Shown here piece by piece: positions 26,873-35,275 of a stretch of DNA of 35,560 nucleotides. The notes under the pieces were generated by a model. That model was not told where the DNA came from. It saw only the letters and a list, made by a program, of their open reading frames with translations, and ran no database searches. The position numbers and the translations under genes are program-made. How positions within the stretch are numbered: position 1 is the first letter of the stretch; each line of letters opens with the position of its first letter. This DNA is from an uncultured Selenomonadaceae bacterium (lineage in GTDB: Bacteria; Bacillota; Negativicutes; Selenomonadales; Selenomonadaceae): the NCBI GenBank assembly GCA_905234235.1, contig CAJOHN010000016.1, forward strand, positions 1 to 35,560, in the 5' to 3' direction.

Positions 26873-26901
26873 TTGACATTTCGCCGCCAAAACCGTAAAA
26901 T
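26873..26901 (+). promoter_or_regulatory. Promoter of the RND efflux operon
   Basis: TTGACA (26873-26878), 17 bases, TAAAAT (26896-26901). Its -35 box lies one base from the -35 box of the oppositely directed folate promoter. No palindromic operator is evident around it and no regulator gene is adjacent. Confidence 0.75.
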
Positions 26902-26937
26902 TCTTTGTAGAATTTCAAGGAAATGGGAGGGGTCGAA

Positions 26938-28218
26938 GTGGTTTTATCGAAAGCAAAATTGATGGCACTGACTGCAATGCTGACGGCGTCATCAATGATT
27001 TTCGGCGGTTGTGGCGACGACAATAAACAACAACAAGCGCAAGTTCAAAAGGCGCAAGTAAAAGCGATGAAAGTCCTCCAACGCGATACGCCGCTCGCCA
27101 AAGAATACGCCGGACATTTGGTCGGCACGGAAGAAGTTAAGGTTCAAGCAAAAGTCTCAGGCAACGTCGTCGAGAAATATGTAAACGGCGGGCAGTTCGT
27201 TGAGCAAGGACAGCTCCTCTATCGAATCGACGACCGCCAATACAGATCCGCAGTCTTGAGAGCGCAAGCCGACCTCGCGCAAGCCGAAGCCTTACTCAAA
27301 CAATCGCAGGCGACTTACGAAAATTCTAAGGCAGATTTGGAACGCAATCAACAACTCTTAAGTGAGGCGGCAATTTCCAAGCAAGCGGTTGACAATCAAG
27401 AGGCTAAAGTCCGCGCAGATAGGGCGACGTGTGCTGCAAATGAAGCGTCGATAGATGCTTGTAGAGCCGCCCTCAGAACAGCGCAAGAAAATCTCGACGA
27501 CACAGAAATTTTCGCGCCAATGACAGGTCAGCTCGGCGTCGACGACGTAGCAATCGGCACCTTCATTTCGGCGGGGCAAACAACTCTCGTAACACTCGGC
27601 TCGCCCGACCCTATCTTTGCCCAGTTTTCTATCAGCGAATCAGATTATCTGCACTTTATGACTGTTCAGAACATGCAATCGGATCATAATCCAATTAACG
27701 TGACGATAACGCTCGCCGACGGCAAAATTTATCCGTTCGAGGGGCGCATCGTTGAAGTTGACCGCGAACTCGCCAACAGCACCGGCTCCCTTATCATGAA
27801 AGCGATTTTCCCGAATCCCAGCGGACTTTTAATGCCCGGTATGTTTGCTCGCGTCAAGTTAAGCGGCGAAGTCATTCCGAATGCGCTTTTAGTTCCTCAA
27901 CGCGCTGTCCAGCAACTTTTGGGCAAATCGTTCGTTATGGTTGTCGGTAATGAAAATAAATCTGAAGCTCGAACCGTTGAACTCGGCGATCAAGTCGGCA
28001 GTTATTTTGTTGTCAATAAGGGCATTAACACAAGCGATACCGTCGTCGTCGAGGGCTTAACCAATCTGCGCGAGGGCGTCGAGATGGATGTTAAAACCGT
28101 CACGGCGAGCGAAATGGGATTTACTTTGGCGAACGTAACCAGCACTTATAACGCGGACGCAGGACTTGACGCGCCCAATATCAATCCGAACGCGCCCGAT
28201 AATCTGCGCGGAAAGTGA
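26938..28218 (+). CDS. RND efflux periplasmic adaptor lipoprotein (AcrA/MexA family)
   Basis: Membrane-fusion protein that links an inner-membrane RND pump with an outer-membrane channel. The 426 residues begin with a lipoprotein signal (ALTAMLTASSMIFGGC, lipobox FGGC). A barrel/lipoyl half with VKVQAKVSGNVVEKYVNGG and LLYRIDDRQYRSAV follows, then a long coiled hairpin (about 100-175), then FAPMTGQLGVDDVAIGTFIS and the membrane-proximal part ending with VVEGLTNLREG. The GTG at 26938 is five bases after GGGAGGGG; the ATG 15 bases upstream abuts AAGGA. Twelve bases separate it from the pump gene. Confidence 0.95.
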   Translation: MVLSKAKLMALTAMLTASSMIFGGCGDDNKQQQAQVQKAQVKAMKVLQRDTPLAKEYAGHLVGTEEVKVQAKVSGNVVEKYVNGGQFVEQGQLLYRIDDRQYRSAVLRAQADLAQAEALLKQSQATYENSKADLERNQQLLSEAAISKQAVDNQEAKVRADRATCAANEASIDACRAALRTAQENLDDTEIFAPMTGQLGVDDVAIGTFISAGQTTLVTLGSPDPIFAQFSISESDYLHFMTVQNMQSDHNPINVTITLADGKIYPFEGRIVEVDRELANSTGSLIMKAIFPNPSGLLMPGMFARVKLSGEVIPNALLVPQRAVQQLLGKSFVMVVGNENKSEARTVELGDQVGSYFVVNKGINTSDTVVVEGLTNLREGVEMDVKTVTASEMGFTLANVTSTYNADAGLDAPNINPNAPDNLRGK

Positions 28219-28230
28219 GGCGTTGTCGAC

Positions 28231-31200
28231 GTGGCTAAGTTTTTTATACACCGACCAATATTCGCGATAGTTATTGCCTTGATAATTGTACTCGTCGGAA
28301 TCCTCGCGGCATTGCAACTTCCAATCGCGCAGTATCCGCAAATTTCTCCGCCGACAATTTCTGTCAGCACAACTTACACCGGCGCAAATGCTTCCGTCGT
28401 CAATGAAACTATCGCGCAGGTTATTGAGCAACAAGTCAACGGCACCGACGGCATGGACTACATGAGCTCCAACTCCGACGACACGGGACGTTACAGCCTA
28501 AGTGTTGTCTTCGATGTCGGAACTGATGACGATATGGACTCCGTTAAAGTTCAAAACAACGTCGCCATTGCCAACGCCAGCTTGCCTACAGACGTTCAAC
28601 GCGTCGGCGTCACCACCCGCAAATCTTCAAATGAAATGGCGTTGTTCTTGGCTATGTATTCTCCCGACGGCTCTTACGACCGCGCCTTTATGAAAAATTA
28701 TGCCGATATTTATCTCATGGACGAAATTAAACGTGTTGACGGCGTCGGCGACGTTCAAATCTTCGGCTCCGATTACTCAATGCGCATTTGGCTTAACCCA
28801 GATAAACTCGCCGAATACGATTTAACTGTATCGGAAGTTTCTGCCGCGATTAACGAACAAAACTTGCAAGCGGCGGCGGGTACTATCGGCTCAATGCCTC
28901 TGGCTCAAGGTCAAGAGAAACAATACACCGGCAAAGTTCAAGGGCGTTTGTCCGAGATTGAAGAGTTCGGCAATATCATCCTTAAGGCGAACAACGACGG
29001 AACTTTTATTTACATGAAAGACGTTGCGCGAATCGAACCCGGACAAAAAGCTAATAACGTCGTTGCAAAATTTAACGGCTACCCTTCCGTCGGCTTCGGC
29101 ATTCAGCTGACAAGTGACGCCAACGCTATGACGACTGTTCGCGGCGTTCAGAACATTATCGAACGTCAACGCCCCAATCTCCCGCCCGGACTTTACATTG
29201 ATGAAATTTTCGACAGCACAGATTTTATCCGCGCCTCGATTGAGGAAGTCGCGCACACATTTGTTGAGGCATTGCTCCTCGTCGTGTTTGTTATCTTCGT
29301 ATTCTTACAGAGTTGGCGCGCTACATTAATCCCGTTGCTCGCGGTGCCGGTTTCGCTTATCGGGACGTTCGCGGCGTTCATAATCCTCGACTTCTCAATC
29401 AACACGCTGACATTGTTTGCAATGGTTTTGGCAATCGGTTTGGTCGTCGATGACGCGATAGTTGTTATTGAAAACGTCGAACACCACATGGAAGAAGGAC
29501 TTCAGCCCGTCGACGCAACCGAACGCGCTATGGATGAAGTTCAAGGACCTGTCGTGGCGATAGCGTTTGTCTTGGCGGCGGTTTTCGTACCGGTCGCGTT
29601 CTTAGGCGGCATGATGGGCGTTTTATATCGGCAATTCGCGCTGACGATAGCAATTTCAATGGCGTTATCGGCATTCGTCGCGTTGACGTTGACGCCCGCA
29701 CTCTGCGCCATGATTCTTAAACCTAAAGACCCCGAAGCCAAGCAAGGTTTCTTTGATAAATTTTTTAACGGTTTTAATAACTGGTTTGACCGCACGAAAA
29801 ATTCTTACGTTGGAATTGTCGGGACGTTTATTAATGTGTCGAAGCTCGCGATAATTTTCTTGCTGATTGTCGGCGGCGCGACGTGGATTATTTATCAGCG
29901 GCTCCCGTCAACATTCGTGCCCGAAGAGGATCAAGGTTACTTCTTTACGTCGGTGAGTTTGCCCGAAGGAACTTCAATGAATCATACGGTTGAGACGATT
30001 GACAAGCTCGGCGCGGCGGTTATGAAGGAAATGCCCGGCTTGAAAAACTGCATGATGATAACGGGCTTTGATATTCTGTCGTTCGGCTCCAAACCTAGCG
30101 CGGGTATTATCGTCTGCGGTTTAGAGGATTGGACAAAGCGCGGTTCCGAAGCGTCGATTAATGCTTGTATCGGGACGATGTTTAGGCTCGGCGCAATGGT
30201 TGTTCCGGAGGCGCAAGTTATCGCGTTCAATCCGCCTGCTTTGCCCGGCTTAGGCAACGTCGGCGGCTGGTCTATGCAACTTCAAGATATGGCGGGACAC
30301 ACTGACATTGAGCTTGACGAAATAACTAAACGAATCGTCGCCAAAGCTAATCAACGTCCCGAAATGCAAGGCGTCCGCACGACTTTTAACATTGCCTCGC
30401 CGACCGTCGAATACGAGATTGACCGCGAGAAGATTAAACTTTTGGGTGTGAGTATTTCGGATGTGTTCGAGGCTCTGCAAGTCAACTTCGGCGGAATGCA
30501 AGTTAATGACTTTAACAAATTCGGCAGGACGTATAAAGTTATGCTTCAATCGGACGTGCTTTATCGCAGCGAGGCTGAGTGCGCAAGGTTTGTTTTTGTT
30601 AAGGGTTCGGGCGGGCAAATGGTTCCGCTTGACAGCTTAGTTATACCGCGCTACTCGACAGGTCCGACGCAAATTTCAAGATTCAATGCGGCACGTGCAG
30701 TTACGATTCAAGGGAACGCGGGCGCAGGTTATTCTTCCGGTCAAGCGATGAATGCGATTGAAGAAATTGTCCGCGAAGAGGCAGGCGTCGGATTCAATAT
30801 CGAATGGTCGGGGCAGTCTCGCGAAGAAAAGAAGGCGGCAAGTTCAACGGGGCAAGTTTTAGCGTTAGCGTTGGTGTTCGTCTTCTTAATGCTCGCCGCG
30901 CTGTATGAAAGTTGGAGCGTACCGTTCGCGGTGTTGCTGAGTGTGCCGACGGGACTTTTCGGCGCGGTTTTCTCCGAACTGTTTATGTCGTATGTTTCGG
31001 CGACAATGCACAACGGGCAAGCAAATTCGGGACTTCAAGATTCTGTGTACATGCAGATTGGAATCATCATGATAATCGGGCTTGCGGCGAAGAATGCGAT
31101 ATTAATCGTTGAGTTCGCTAAAGTTCGCGTCGATAGAGGAATGGAGGTTACAAAAGCGGCGTTGGAAGCGGCAGGTTTGCGCTTGCGACCAATTTTGATG

Positions 31201-31425
31201 ACGAGTTTTGCGTTTATCATCGGTTGCTTACCGTTAGCAATGGCAAGCGGCGCAGGCTCGGCGGCTCGTAACGGTATGGGTGTCGCGGTTGTCGGCGGTA
31301 TGTTGTTCGCTACCACGCTCGGAATTTTCGTTATCCCCGTGCTGTTCTTTATCACCGAATACATCGCCAAGAAACTCGGCTTCATGAAACAAGAGAGACA
31401 TAAATCTTCTGTCGACTACATGTAA
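28231..31425 (+). CDS. RND multidrug efflux pump, HAE1 (AcrB) family
   Basis: Proton-driven inner-membrane pump of 1064 residues with twelve membrane helices and two large periplasmic loops. Proton-relay residues D407 and D408 (GLVVDDAIV) fall at the AcrB numbers, and K954 in GLAAKNAILIVEF matches the relay lysine. N-terminal FFIHRPIFAIVIALIIV and LPIAQYPQISPP are typical of the family. The GTG start follows GAGG. No TolC-type gene follows; the operon ends at a strong terminator, so the outer channel must be encoded elsewhere. The substrate spectrum cannot be read from the sequence. Confidence 0.97.
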   Translation: MAKFFIHRPIFAIVIALIIVLVGILAALQLPIAQYPQISPPTISVSTTYTGANASVVNETIAQVIEQQVNGTDGMDYMSSNSDDTGRYSLSVVFDVGTDDDMDSVKVQNNVAIANASLPTDVQRVGVTTRKSSNEMALFLAMYSPDGSYDRAFMKNYADIYLMDEIKRVDGVGDVQIFGSDYSMRIWLNPDKLAEYDLTVSEVSAAINEQNLQAAAGTIGSMPLAQGQEKQYTGKVQGRLSEIEEFGNIILKANNDGTFIYMKDVARIEPGQKANNVVAKFNGYPSVGFGIQLTSDANAMTTVRGVQNIIERQRPNLPPGLYIDEIFDSTDFIRASIEEVAHTFVEALLLVVFVIFVFLQSWRATLIPLLAVPVSLIGTFAAFIILDFSINTLTLFAMVLAIGLVVDDAIVVIENVEHHMEEGLQPVDATERAMDEVQGPVVAIAFVLAAVFVPVAFLGGMMGVLYRQFALTIAISMALSAFVALTLTPALCAMILKPKDPEAKQGFFDKFFNGFNNWFDRTKNSYVGIVGTFINVSKLAIIFLLIVGGATWIIYQRLPSTFVPEEDQGYFFTSVSLPEGTSMNHTVETIDKLGAAVMKEMPGLKNCMMITGFDILSFGSKPSAGIIVCGLEDWTKRGSEASINACIGTMFRLGAMVVPEAQVIAFNPPALPGLGNVGGWSMQLQDMAGHTDIELDEITKRIVAKANQRPEMQGVRTTFNIASPTVEYEIDREKIKLLGVSISDVFEALQVNFGGMQVNDFNKFGRTYKVMLQSDVLYRSEAECARFVFVKGSGGQMVPLDSLVIPRYSTGPTQISRFNAARAVTIQGNAGAGYSSGQAMNAIEEIVREEAGVGFNIEWSGQSREEKKAASSTGQVLALALVFVFLMLAALYESWSVPFAVLLSVPTGLFGAVFSELFMSYVSATMHNGQANSGLQDSVYMQIGIIMIIGLAAKNAILIVEFAKVRVDRGMEVTKAALEAAGLRLRPILMTSFAFIIGCLPLAMASGAGSAARNGMGVAVVGGMLFATTLGIFVIPVLFFITEYIAKKLGFMKQERHKSSVDYM

Positions 31426-31435
31426 GAAACAATTA

Positions 31436-31467
31436 ATCGTCGGGCAAAACGCTCGGCGATTTTTTTG
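31436..31467 (+). terminator. Terminator of the RND operon
   Basis: ATCGTCGGGC and GCTCGGCGAT form ten pairs (two G-U) around AAAAC, followed by seven T. Confidence 0.9.
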
Positions 31468-31471
31468 TGTA

Positions 31472-31512
31472 GCTGTCAGCTAAATATATCAATCTGTTAG
31501 GCAGTCGACAGC
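31472..31512 (+). promoter_or_regulatory. Inverted repeat, possible operator of the XRE regulator
   Basis: GCTGTC (31472-31477) and GACAGC (31507-31512) face each other, with partial extension (CAGCTAA against TTAG-GCAG). The right arm overlaps the -35 box of the downstream regulator's promoter, as expected for autoregulation. Arms are short and far apart, so this is tentative. Confidence 0.35.
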
Positions 31513-31532
31513 GAAAAATTTTTTGGTAAAAT
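31505..31532 (+). promoter_or_regulatory. Promoter of the XRE regulator gene
   Basis: TCGACA (31505-31510), 16 bases, TAAAAT (31527-31532), about 30 bases before the start codon at 31563. Confidence 0.6.
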
Positions 31533-31562
31533 ATTTTCAAATAAACGTCGGGAGGTCAGCAC

Positions 31563-31949
31563 ATGAAAGAAGATTTTAGCGAGGAAATGCGCTGTATCGG
31601 AATGCGCATCGCCGGCTTTCGCAAGTTGCGTAATATGACGCAGGAAGAGCTGGCTTTTCGGCTCAACATGAACAAAAGTTATCTATCACAAATCGAGAGT
31701 GCCTCGTCGGGTAAAAATATTTCGTTGCCAATGCTAATCAAAATTTCTCGTGTCTTGGACGTGGAATTGGCTTTGCTCACGGATATTGATGGCGTGTACA
31801 AATCGGACTTGAAAAATTTTTGGAGCGACATGAAAGAAACATTCGATGTTATGAAAAAGCTTAACGACGACATGGACAAGATGCTTGAGACGTTCGAGAA
31901 GGCGGACAAAATTTTTTCCGGCGCAACCTCCGGCGACAAAGATAAATAA
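31563..31949 (+). CDS. XRE-family transcriptional regulator
   Basis: A DNA-binding protein of 128 residues. The N-terminal helix-turn-helix (about 14-70) reads RIAGFRKLRNMTQEELAFRL, NMNKSYLSQIESASSG, ISLPMLIKISRVLDVEL, a standard Cro/CI fold. The C-terminal half is a Lys/Asp/Met-rich predicted coiled coil (FWSDMKETFDVMKKLNDDMD), suited to dimerisation. The ATG follows GGGAGGTCAG. It precedes the PH-like gene by 27 bases and probably controls this small operon. Codons are more AT-rich than in neighbouring genes. Confidence 0.88.
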   Translation: MKEDFSEEMRCIGMRIAGFRKLRNMTQEELAFRLNMNKSYLSQIESASSGKNISLPMLIKISRVLDVELALLTDIDGVYKSDLKNFWSDMKETFDVMKKLNDDMDKMLETFEKADKIFSGATSGDKDK

Positions 31950-31976
31950 GTTTTTAAGTTGAAAGGCGATGATTTC

Positions 31977-33281
31977 ATGGCGGCAAACATTTTTGTTGAC
32001 ATCGCAGACACTCTTGAAGTGACGACGGGAAATATTATGTCCTTGTGCGAGTTTTTCAGACAAGATCTGTGCAGAAGGACGGAGCTTGACGTTAATAAAG
32101 TTAATACTGAGCCTTGCGTTGTTCGTGTTGATGATGATGTTCTTGAAATTTTTTCTTCAAGAATGAGTTTCAGGTTTAGTCCGTCTACAGGTATTCTTTA
32201 CAAGCCTTACGATTCCGCACGCAGTGAACGCGATATTTTTGAGGAATGCTTTGACAGTAACGTTGGTTACATTGCGAAAAACTATCGCAGAAACGCTTCG
32301 CCGGTTATATTTACGCTGATTACGATATTCATGATGCACTTTGACGGTGGCAATAAGGGTTTAAGAACTGTCGTGTCTGAGTTGTCAAAAGGTCGTTTTG
32401 ATTATACCCGGAATACACGCGACGAATGGTGTTTTTGGTATCGCAGAAATGACGGCGAGTGGGTTCGCAGTTCGTTATGTCGTTTTACGGATTATTTTTA
32501 CGACAGGACACGTTCGTTTAAGTACGAGGCAAGCGACGAATATTTCATGAGCGAGCTGTCTAAAAAAGGAAATTATCATCTGGGTTATCTTTTTGCAGCA
32601 CTTGCAGGTTTGGTAGCACGAGCGTCAGAGCGACGCGATACCGATGTAAAATCAAAACAAAATAAAACGGAAGTAACTCACGATAGTGAGCCGAAAAATC
32701 CTGTGCAGGATAAAGAAGAAAAGATTGAACCACAACCTCAGCCGGATAAAGCGGAAAAGATTGAAAATGTGTCGCCTCAAGTTGAGCAACCTGTTGAAAA
32801 GGTGACTTACCGCAAAAAAAAGCTTGATGAATTGACTATGGCTGATTGCAACGAGATGTCAAGAAAATATTTAAGAAAATTATACGAAACCGGTACCGAT
32901 AAAGTAAAAAAACTGTATTTTTGTTCGTTGCAAGACAGCAAAAGCCAGAAAAAATTTATGAACGCAATAAGGGCATATGCAAATCTCGTGCCTCATGAGA
33001 TTCCGATTTTATGTTTTGACGATACAGTTTTTGGCGGTGCAGAGGACGGATTTTTGGTTACAACTCACGGGATTCACATTCACAATTATAACGAGACTTC
33101 GGCGAAGTTCATCAGCTTTAAGGACGTAGAATCCATAACTTTGAACGAAGGCTTTGCACAGAGTGAACTTGTAATTAATGGCGAAATGAAAGCCGTTATG
33201 ACGGCATTGGATCATCCCGACTGTAACAATATTTGGGTTGCCGTCAATTTCATAAAAGTTTGTTTGGATGTATATGAGTAA
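31977..33281 (+). CDS. Unidentified protein with C-terminal PH-like domain
   Basis: A protein of 434 residues in three parts. The N-terminal part (1 to about 215) is rich in aromatic and charged residues (FTDYFYDRTRSFKYEAS) with no recognised motif. The linker (about 218-285) is Lys/Glu/Pro/Gln-rich and probably disordered. The C-terminal part (about 290-434) contains PILCFDDTVFGGAEDGFLVT then THGIHIHNYNE and FISFKDVESITL. That is the pattern of bacterial PH-like domains (D-T-x-FG-x-DGF-x-T-x-GI). No catalytic residues, signal or membrane helix are evident. The ATG at 31977 follows AAAGG. Codon use is AT-richer than the window. Function unknown; it sits with a regulator and a zinc ribbon. Confidence 0.7.
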   Translation: MAANIFVDIADTLEVTTGNIMSLCEFFRQDLCRRTELDVNKVNTEPCVVRVDDDVLEIFSSRMSFRFSPSTGILYKPYDSARSERDIFEECFDSNVGYIAKNYRRNASPVIFTLITIFMMHFDGGNKGLRTVVSELSKGRFDYTRNTRDEWCFWYRRNDGEWVRSSLCRFTDYFYDRTRSFKYEASDEYFMSELSKKGNYHLGYLFAALAGLVARASERRDTDVKSKQNKTEVTHDSEPKNPVQDKEEKIEPQPQPDKAEKIENVSPQVEQPVEKVTYRKKKLDELTMADCNEMSRKYLRKLYETGTDKVKKLYFCSLQDSKSQKKFMNAIRAYANLVPHEIPILCFDDTVFGGAEDGFLVTTHGIHIHNYNETSAKFISFKDVESITLNEGFAQSELVINGEMKAVMTALDHPDCNNIWVAVNFIKVCLDVYE

Positions 33282-33300
33282 AATTTGAGGAGTGATTGAT

Positions 33301-33462
33301 ATGGCTACAAAGAGCGTGAACTGTCCTCACTGCGGGCGCAAACTCGGTGCTTATCCCTTTGACACGCCGAGACCTCAGCGCACAAGCGGCACTTGTCCCA
33401 GTTGTGGCAAACGCTACACCGTCGAATACGGCAACAACAAGCTTAAGGTCAGCAAAGGTTAG
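33301..33462 (+). CDS. Small zinc-ribbon protein
   Basis: A protein of 53 residues. Two CxxC knuckles, C8-P-H-C11 and C32-P-S-C35, separated by 20 residues, form a typical zinc ribbon with a basic tail (NKLKVSKG). It begins 19 bases after the PH-like gene behind GAGGAG and ends 11 bases before the next small gene. Zinc ribbons of this size often accompany PH-like or TerB-like proteins; the function is unknown. Confidence 0.75.
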   Translation: MATKSVNCPHCGRKLGAYPFDTPRPQRTSGTCPSCGKRYTVEYGNNKLKVSKG

Positions 33463-33473
33463 GAGGAATTTTT

Positions 33474-33662
33474 ATGGGATTATTCAGTGATATTTATGAC
33501 AAAGGTACGGAATGGGCAGGAGAAATTCAAGAGTACTACCGCGAAGGAAAGCGTATGAGTCGCGAGGATTTGCGTGATGAACTCAGGCGTTAGCGCAGTA
33601 AGCCTACCAGTGCACAGTATCAGGGCTATAAAAAGGCGGCAGATGAACGCGGCATCAGATAA
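33474..33662 (+). pseudogene. Tiny gene interrupted by an in-frame amber codon
   Basis: ATG at 33474 follows AGGAGGAATTT and opens a frame of 39 residues (MGLFSDIYDKGTEWAGEIQ ... LRDELRR) ending at TAG 33591-33593. The same frame then continues for 22 codons (RSKPTSAQYQGYKKAADERG ...) to TAA 33660-33662, with similar charged composition. The likely ancestral product was about 62 residues, and TAG could derive from CAG by one change. It may be a truncated but working peptide, a nonsense mutant or a readthrough gene. Confidence 0.55.
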
Positions 33663-33684
33663 AAAAATCTTCGACAAAACTCTC

Positions 33685-33719
33685 AAGCTCAGCTGAAGAA
33701 ATTCAGCTTGAGCTTTTTT
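33685..33719 (+). terminator. Terminator before recA
   Basis: AAGCTC-AGCTGAA and TTCAGCTTGAGCTT pair over 13 positions with one bulged base, loop of four, followed by six T. It closes the accessory operon. Confidence 0.85.
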
Positions 33720-33720
33720 G

Positions 33721-33749
33721 TTGCCCGCGCAGATTTTTTTTTGTATAAT
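33721..33749 (+). promoter_or_regulatory. Promoter of recA
   Basis: TTGCCC (33721-33726), 17 bases, perfect TATAAT (33744-33749). The spacer contains the window's enriched 10-mer CCGCGCAGAT (33725-33734), overlapping the -35 end. No LexA-type palindrome (GAAC-N4-GTTC) is visible between here and the start codon. Confidence 0.75.
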
Positions 33750-33784
33750 TACTGCCCACACGTAAATTGCAAAGGAGAATAATT

Positions 33785-34837
33785 ATGGATAAAAAAGAAG
33801 CGTTGGCGGCGGCAATGAAGAAAATGGAAAAAGACTTCGGCAAGGGCTCAATCATGCGCTTAGGCGACGACGCGGCAAGAATGGATGTTCGGGCGGTGTC
33901 GACGGGAATTTTGCCATTGGACATTGCGCTTGGGATAGGCGGACTTCCTCGCGGCAGAATCACTGAAATTTACGGCCCGGAAGCGGGCGGCAAGACGACA
34001 GTAACCTTGCACATGATAGCCGAAGTTCAACGTCAAGGCGGGACGGCGGCGTTTATAGATGCGGAACACGCACTCGACCCCGTTTACGCAAAAAAGCTCG
34101 GCGTCGACGTGGATAATCTTCTTTTGGCTCAACCGGACACCGGCGAGCAGGGACTTGATATTGCTGAAGCTCTGATTCGTTCGGCGGCGATTGATATTGT
34201 TGTAATTGATTCGGTAGCCGCGCTCGTGCCCAAAGCAGAAATTGATGGCGAGATGGGCGATGCGAACGTCGGACTTCATGCGCGGATGATGAGTAAGGCG
34301 ATGCGCAAATTGGCGGGCGTCATAAGCAAGACGGATACGGTTGCGGTTTTTATAAATCAGATTCGTGAAAAGGTCGGGATAATGTTCGGCAACCCCGAAA
34401 TTACAACGGGCGGGCGCGCTCTGAAATTTTATTCGACGATTCGGCTTGAAATTCGTAAGGGCGAGGCGATTAAGCAGGGCACGGAAGTTATTGGCAATCG
34501 CGTTAAAATTAAAGTCTCAAAAAATAAAGTCGCGCCGCCGTTCCGTACTGCTGAGTTCGATTTGATTTACGGCGAAGGTTATTCACGCGTCGGGAGTATT
34601 TTGGATATGGGCGTTGCCTTCGAGATTGTGGACAAGTCCGGTGCGTTTTTTTCTTACAACGGTGAACGACTTGGGCAGGGCAAGGAGAACGCTAAAAAAT
34701 TTTTACGTGAGAATCCCGAAATCGCCAACGAAATCGACGGCAAAATTCGCGACGCCGTTTTGAAATCTTTTAAGCCAATGGAAACGTTGGAAACGGAAGA
34801 ATTTGACGAGGAAGAAAATTTTAACGGCGATGATTAA
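33785..34837 (+). CDS. recA: Recombinase RecA
   Basis: DNA strand-exchange ATPase of 350 residues. Walker A is GPEAGGKT (64-71), where many RecA proteins have GPESSGKT. Also seen are [38 protein letters not shown], and the L2-loop region [25 protein letters not shown]. The acidic C-terminal tail ([14 protein letters not shown]) is typical. The ATG at 33785 follows AAAGGAG; an in-frame start 18 bases earlier precedes that site. It overlaps recX by eight bases. Confidence 0.98.
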   Translation: MDKKEALAAAMKKMEKDFGKGSIMRLGDDAARMDVRAVSTGILPLDIALGIGGLPRGRITEIYGPEAGGKTTVTLHMIAEVQRQGGTAAFIDAEHALDPVYAKKLGVDVDNLLLAQPDTGEQGLDIAEALIRSAAIDIVVIDSVAALVPKAEIDGEMGDANVGLHARMMSKAMRKLAGVISKTDTVAVFINQIREKVGIMFGNPEITTGGRALKFYSTIRLEIRKGEAIKQGTEVIGNRVKIKVSKNKVAPPFRTAEFDLIYGEGYSRVGSILDMGVAFEIVDKSGAFFSYNGERLGQGKENAKKFLRENPEIANEIDGKIRDAVLKSFKPMETLETEEFDEEENFNGDD

Positions 34838-35270
34838 AGAAAAAAAATCCGCGTTGCAGAAAGCGGCGGATTTATTAGCAAATCAAGAACAAAGCTCGAA
34901 AATTTTGCGTCGAAAATTATTGTTAAGGAAATACGACGCGGCGGATGTCGACGAGGCTCTTAATAAGCTCAAAAAATATAATTATCTGGATGACGCGGAG
35001 GCTTGCCGACATCAATTTGAAAATCTTTATTCGGCGGGCAAATTGAGTGTCAATCAGATTATCGGCAAGTTGATTCAGCGCGGCTTCGACAAAAATTTTA
35101 TCGAGCAACTTATCCCCGACGACGTTGACGATTATGAATTCCAAACGGCAAAAAAATTACTCGCCAAAAAATTCCCCGACGCCGGAAAGTTTGACAGGGC
35201 TAAGGCGTGGCAATTTTTATTGGCTCGTGGCTTCGACGGAGAAATTATTTCGTCGCTACTAAGTGAGTAA
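34830..35270 (+). CDS. recX: Regulatory protein RecX
   Basis: Modulator that caps and shortens RecA filaments. The 146 residues form three-helix repeats: [38 protein letters not shown] and [15 protein letters not shown] followed by [12 protein letters not shown], and a last repeat ending [12 protein letters not shown]. The ATG at 34830 lies inside the recA 3' end (ATGATTAA), the classic coupled arrangement; the upstream TTG at 34803 also exists but has no ribosome site. Confidence 0.9.
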   Translation: MIKEKKSALQKAADLLANQEQSSKILRRKLLLRKYDAADVDEALNKLKKYNYLDDAEACRHQFENLYSAGKLSVNQIIGKLIQRGFDKNFIEQLIPDDVDDYEFQTAKKLLAKKFPDAGKFDRAKAWQFLLARGFDGEIISSLLSE

Positions 35271-35275
35271 AAATT

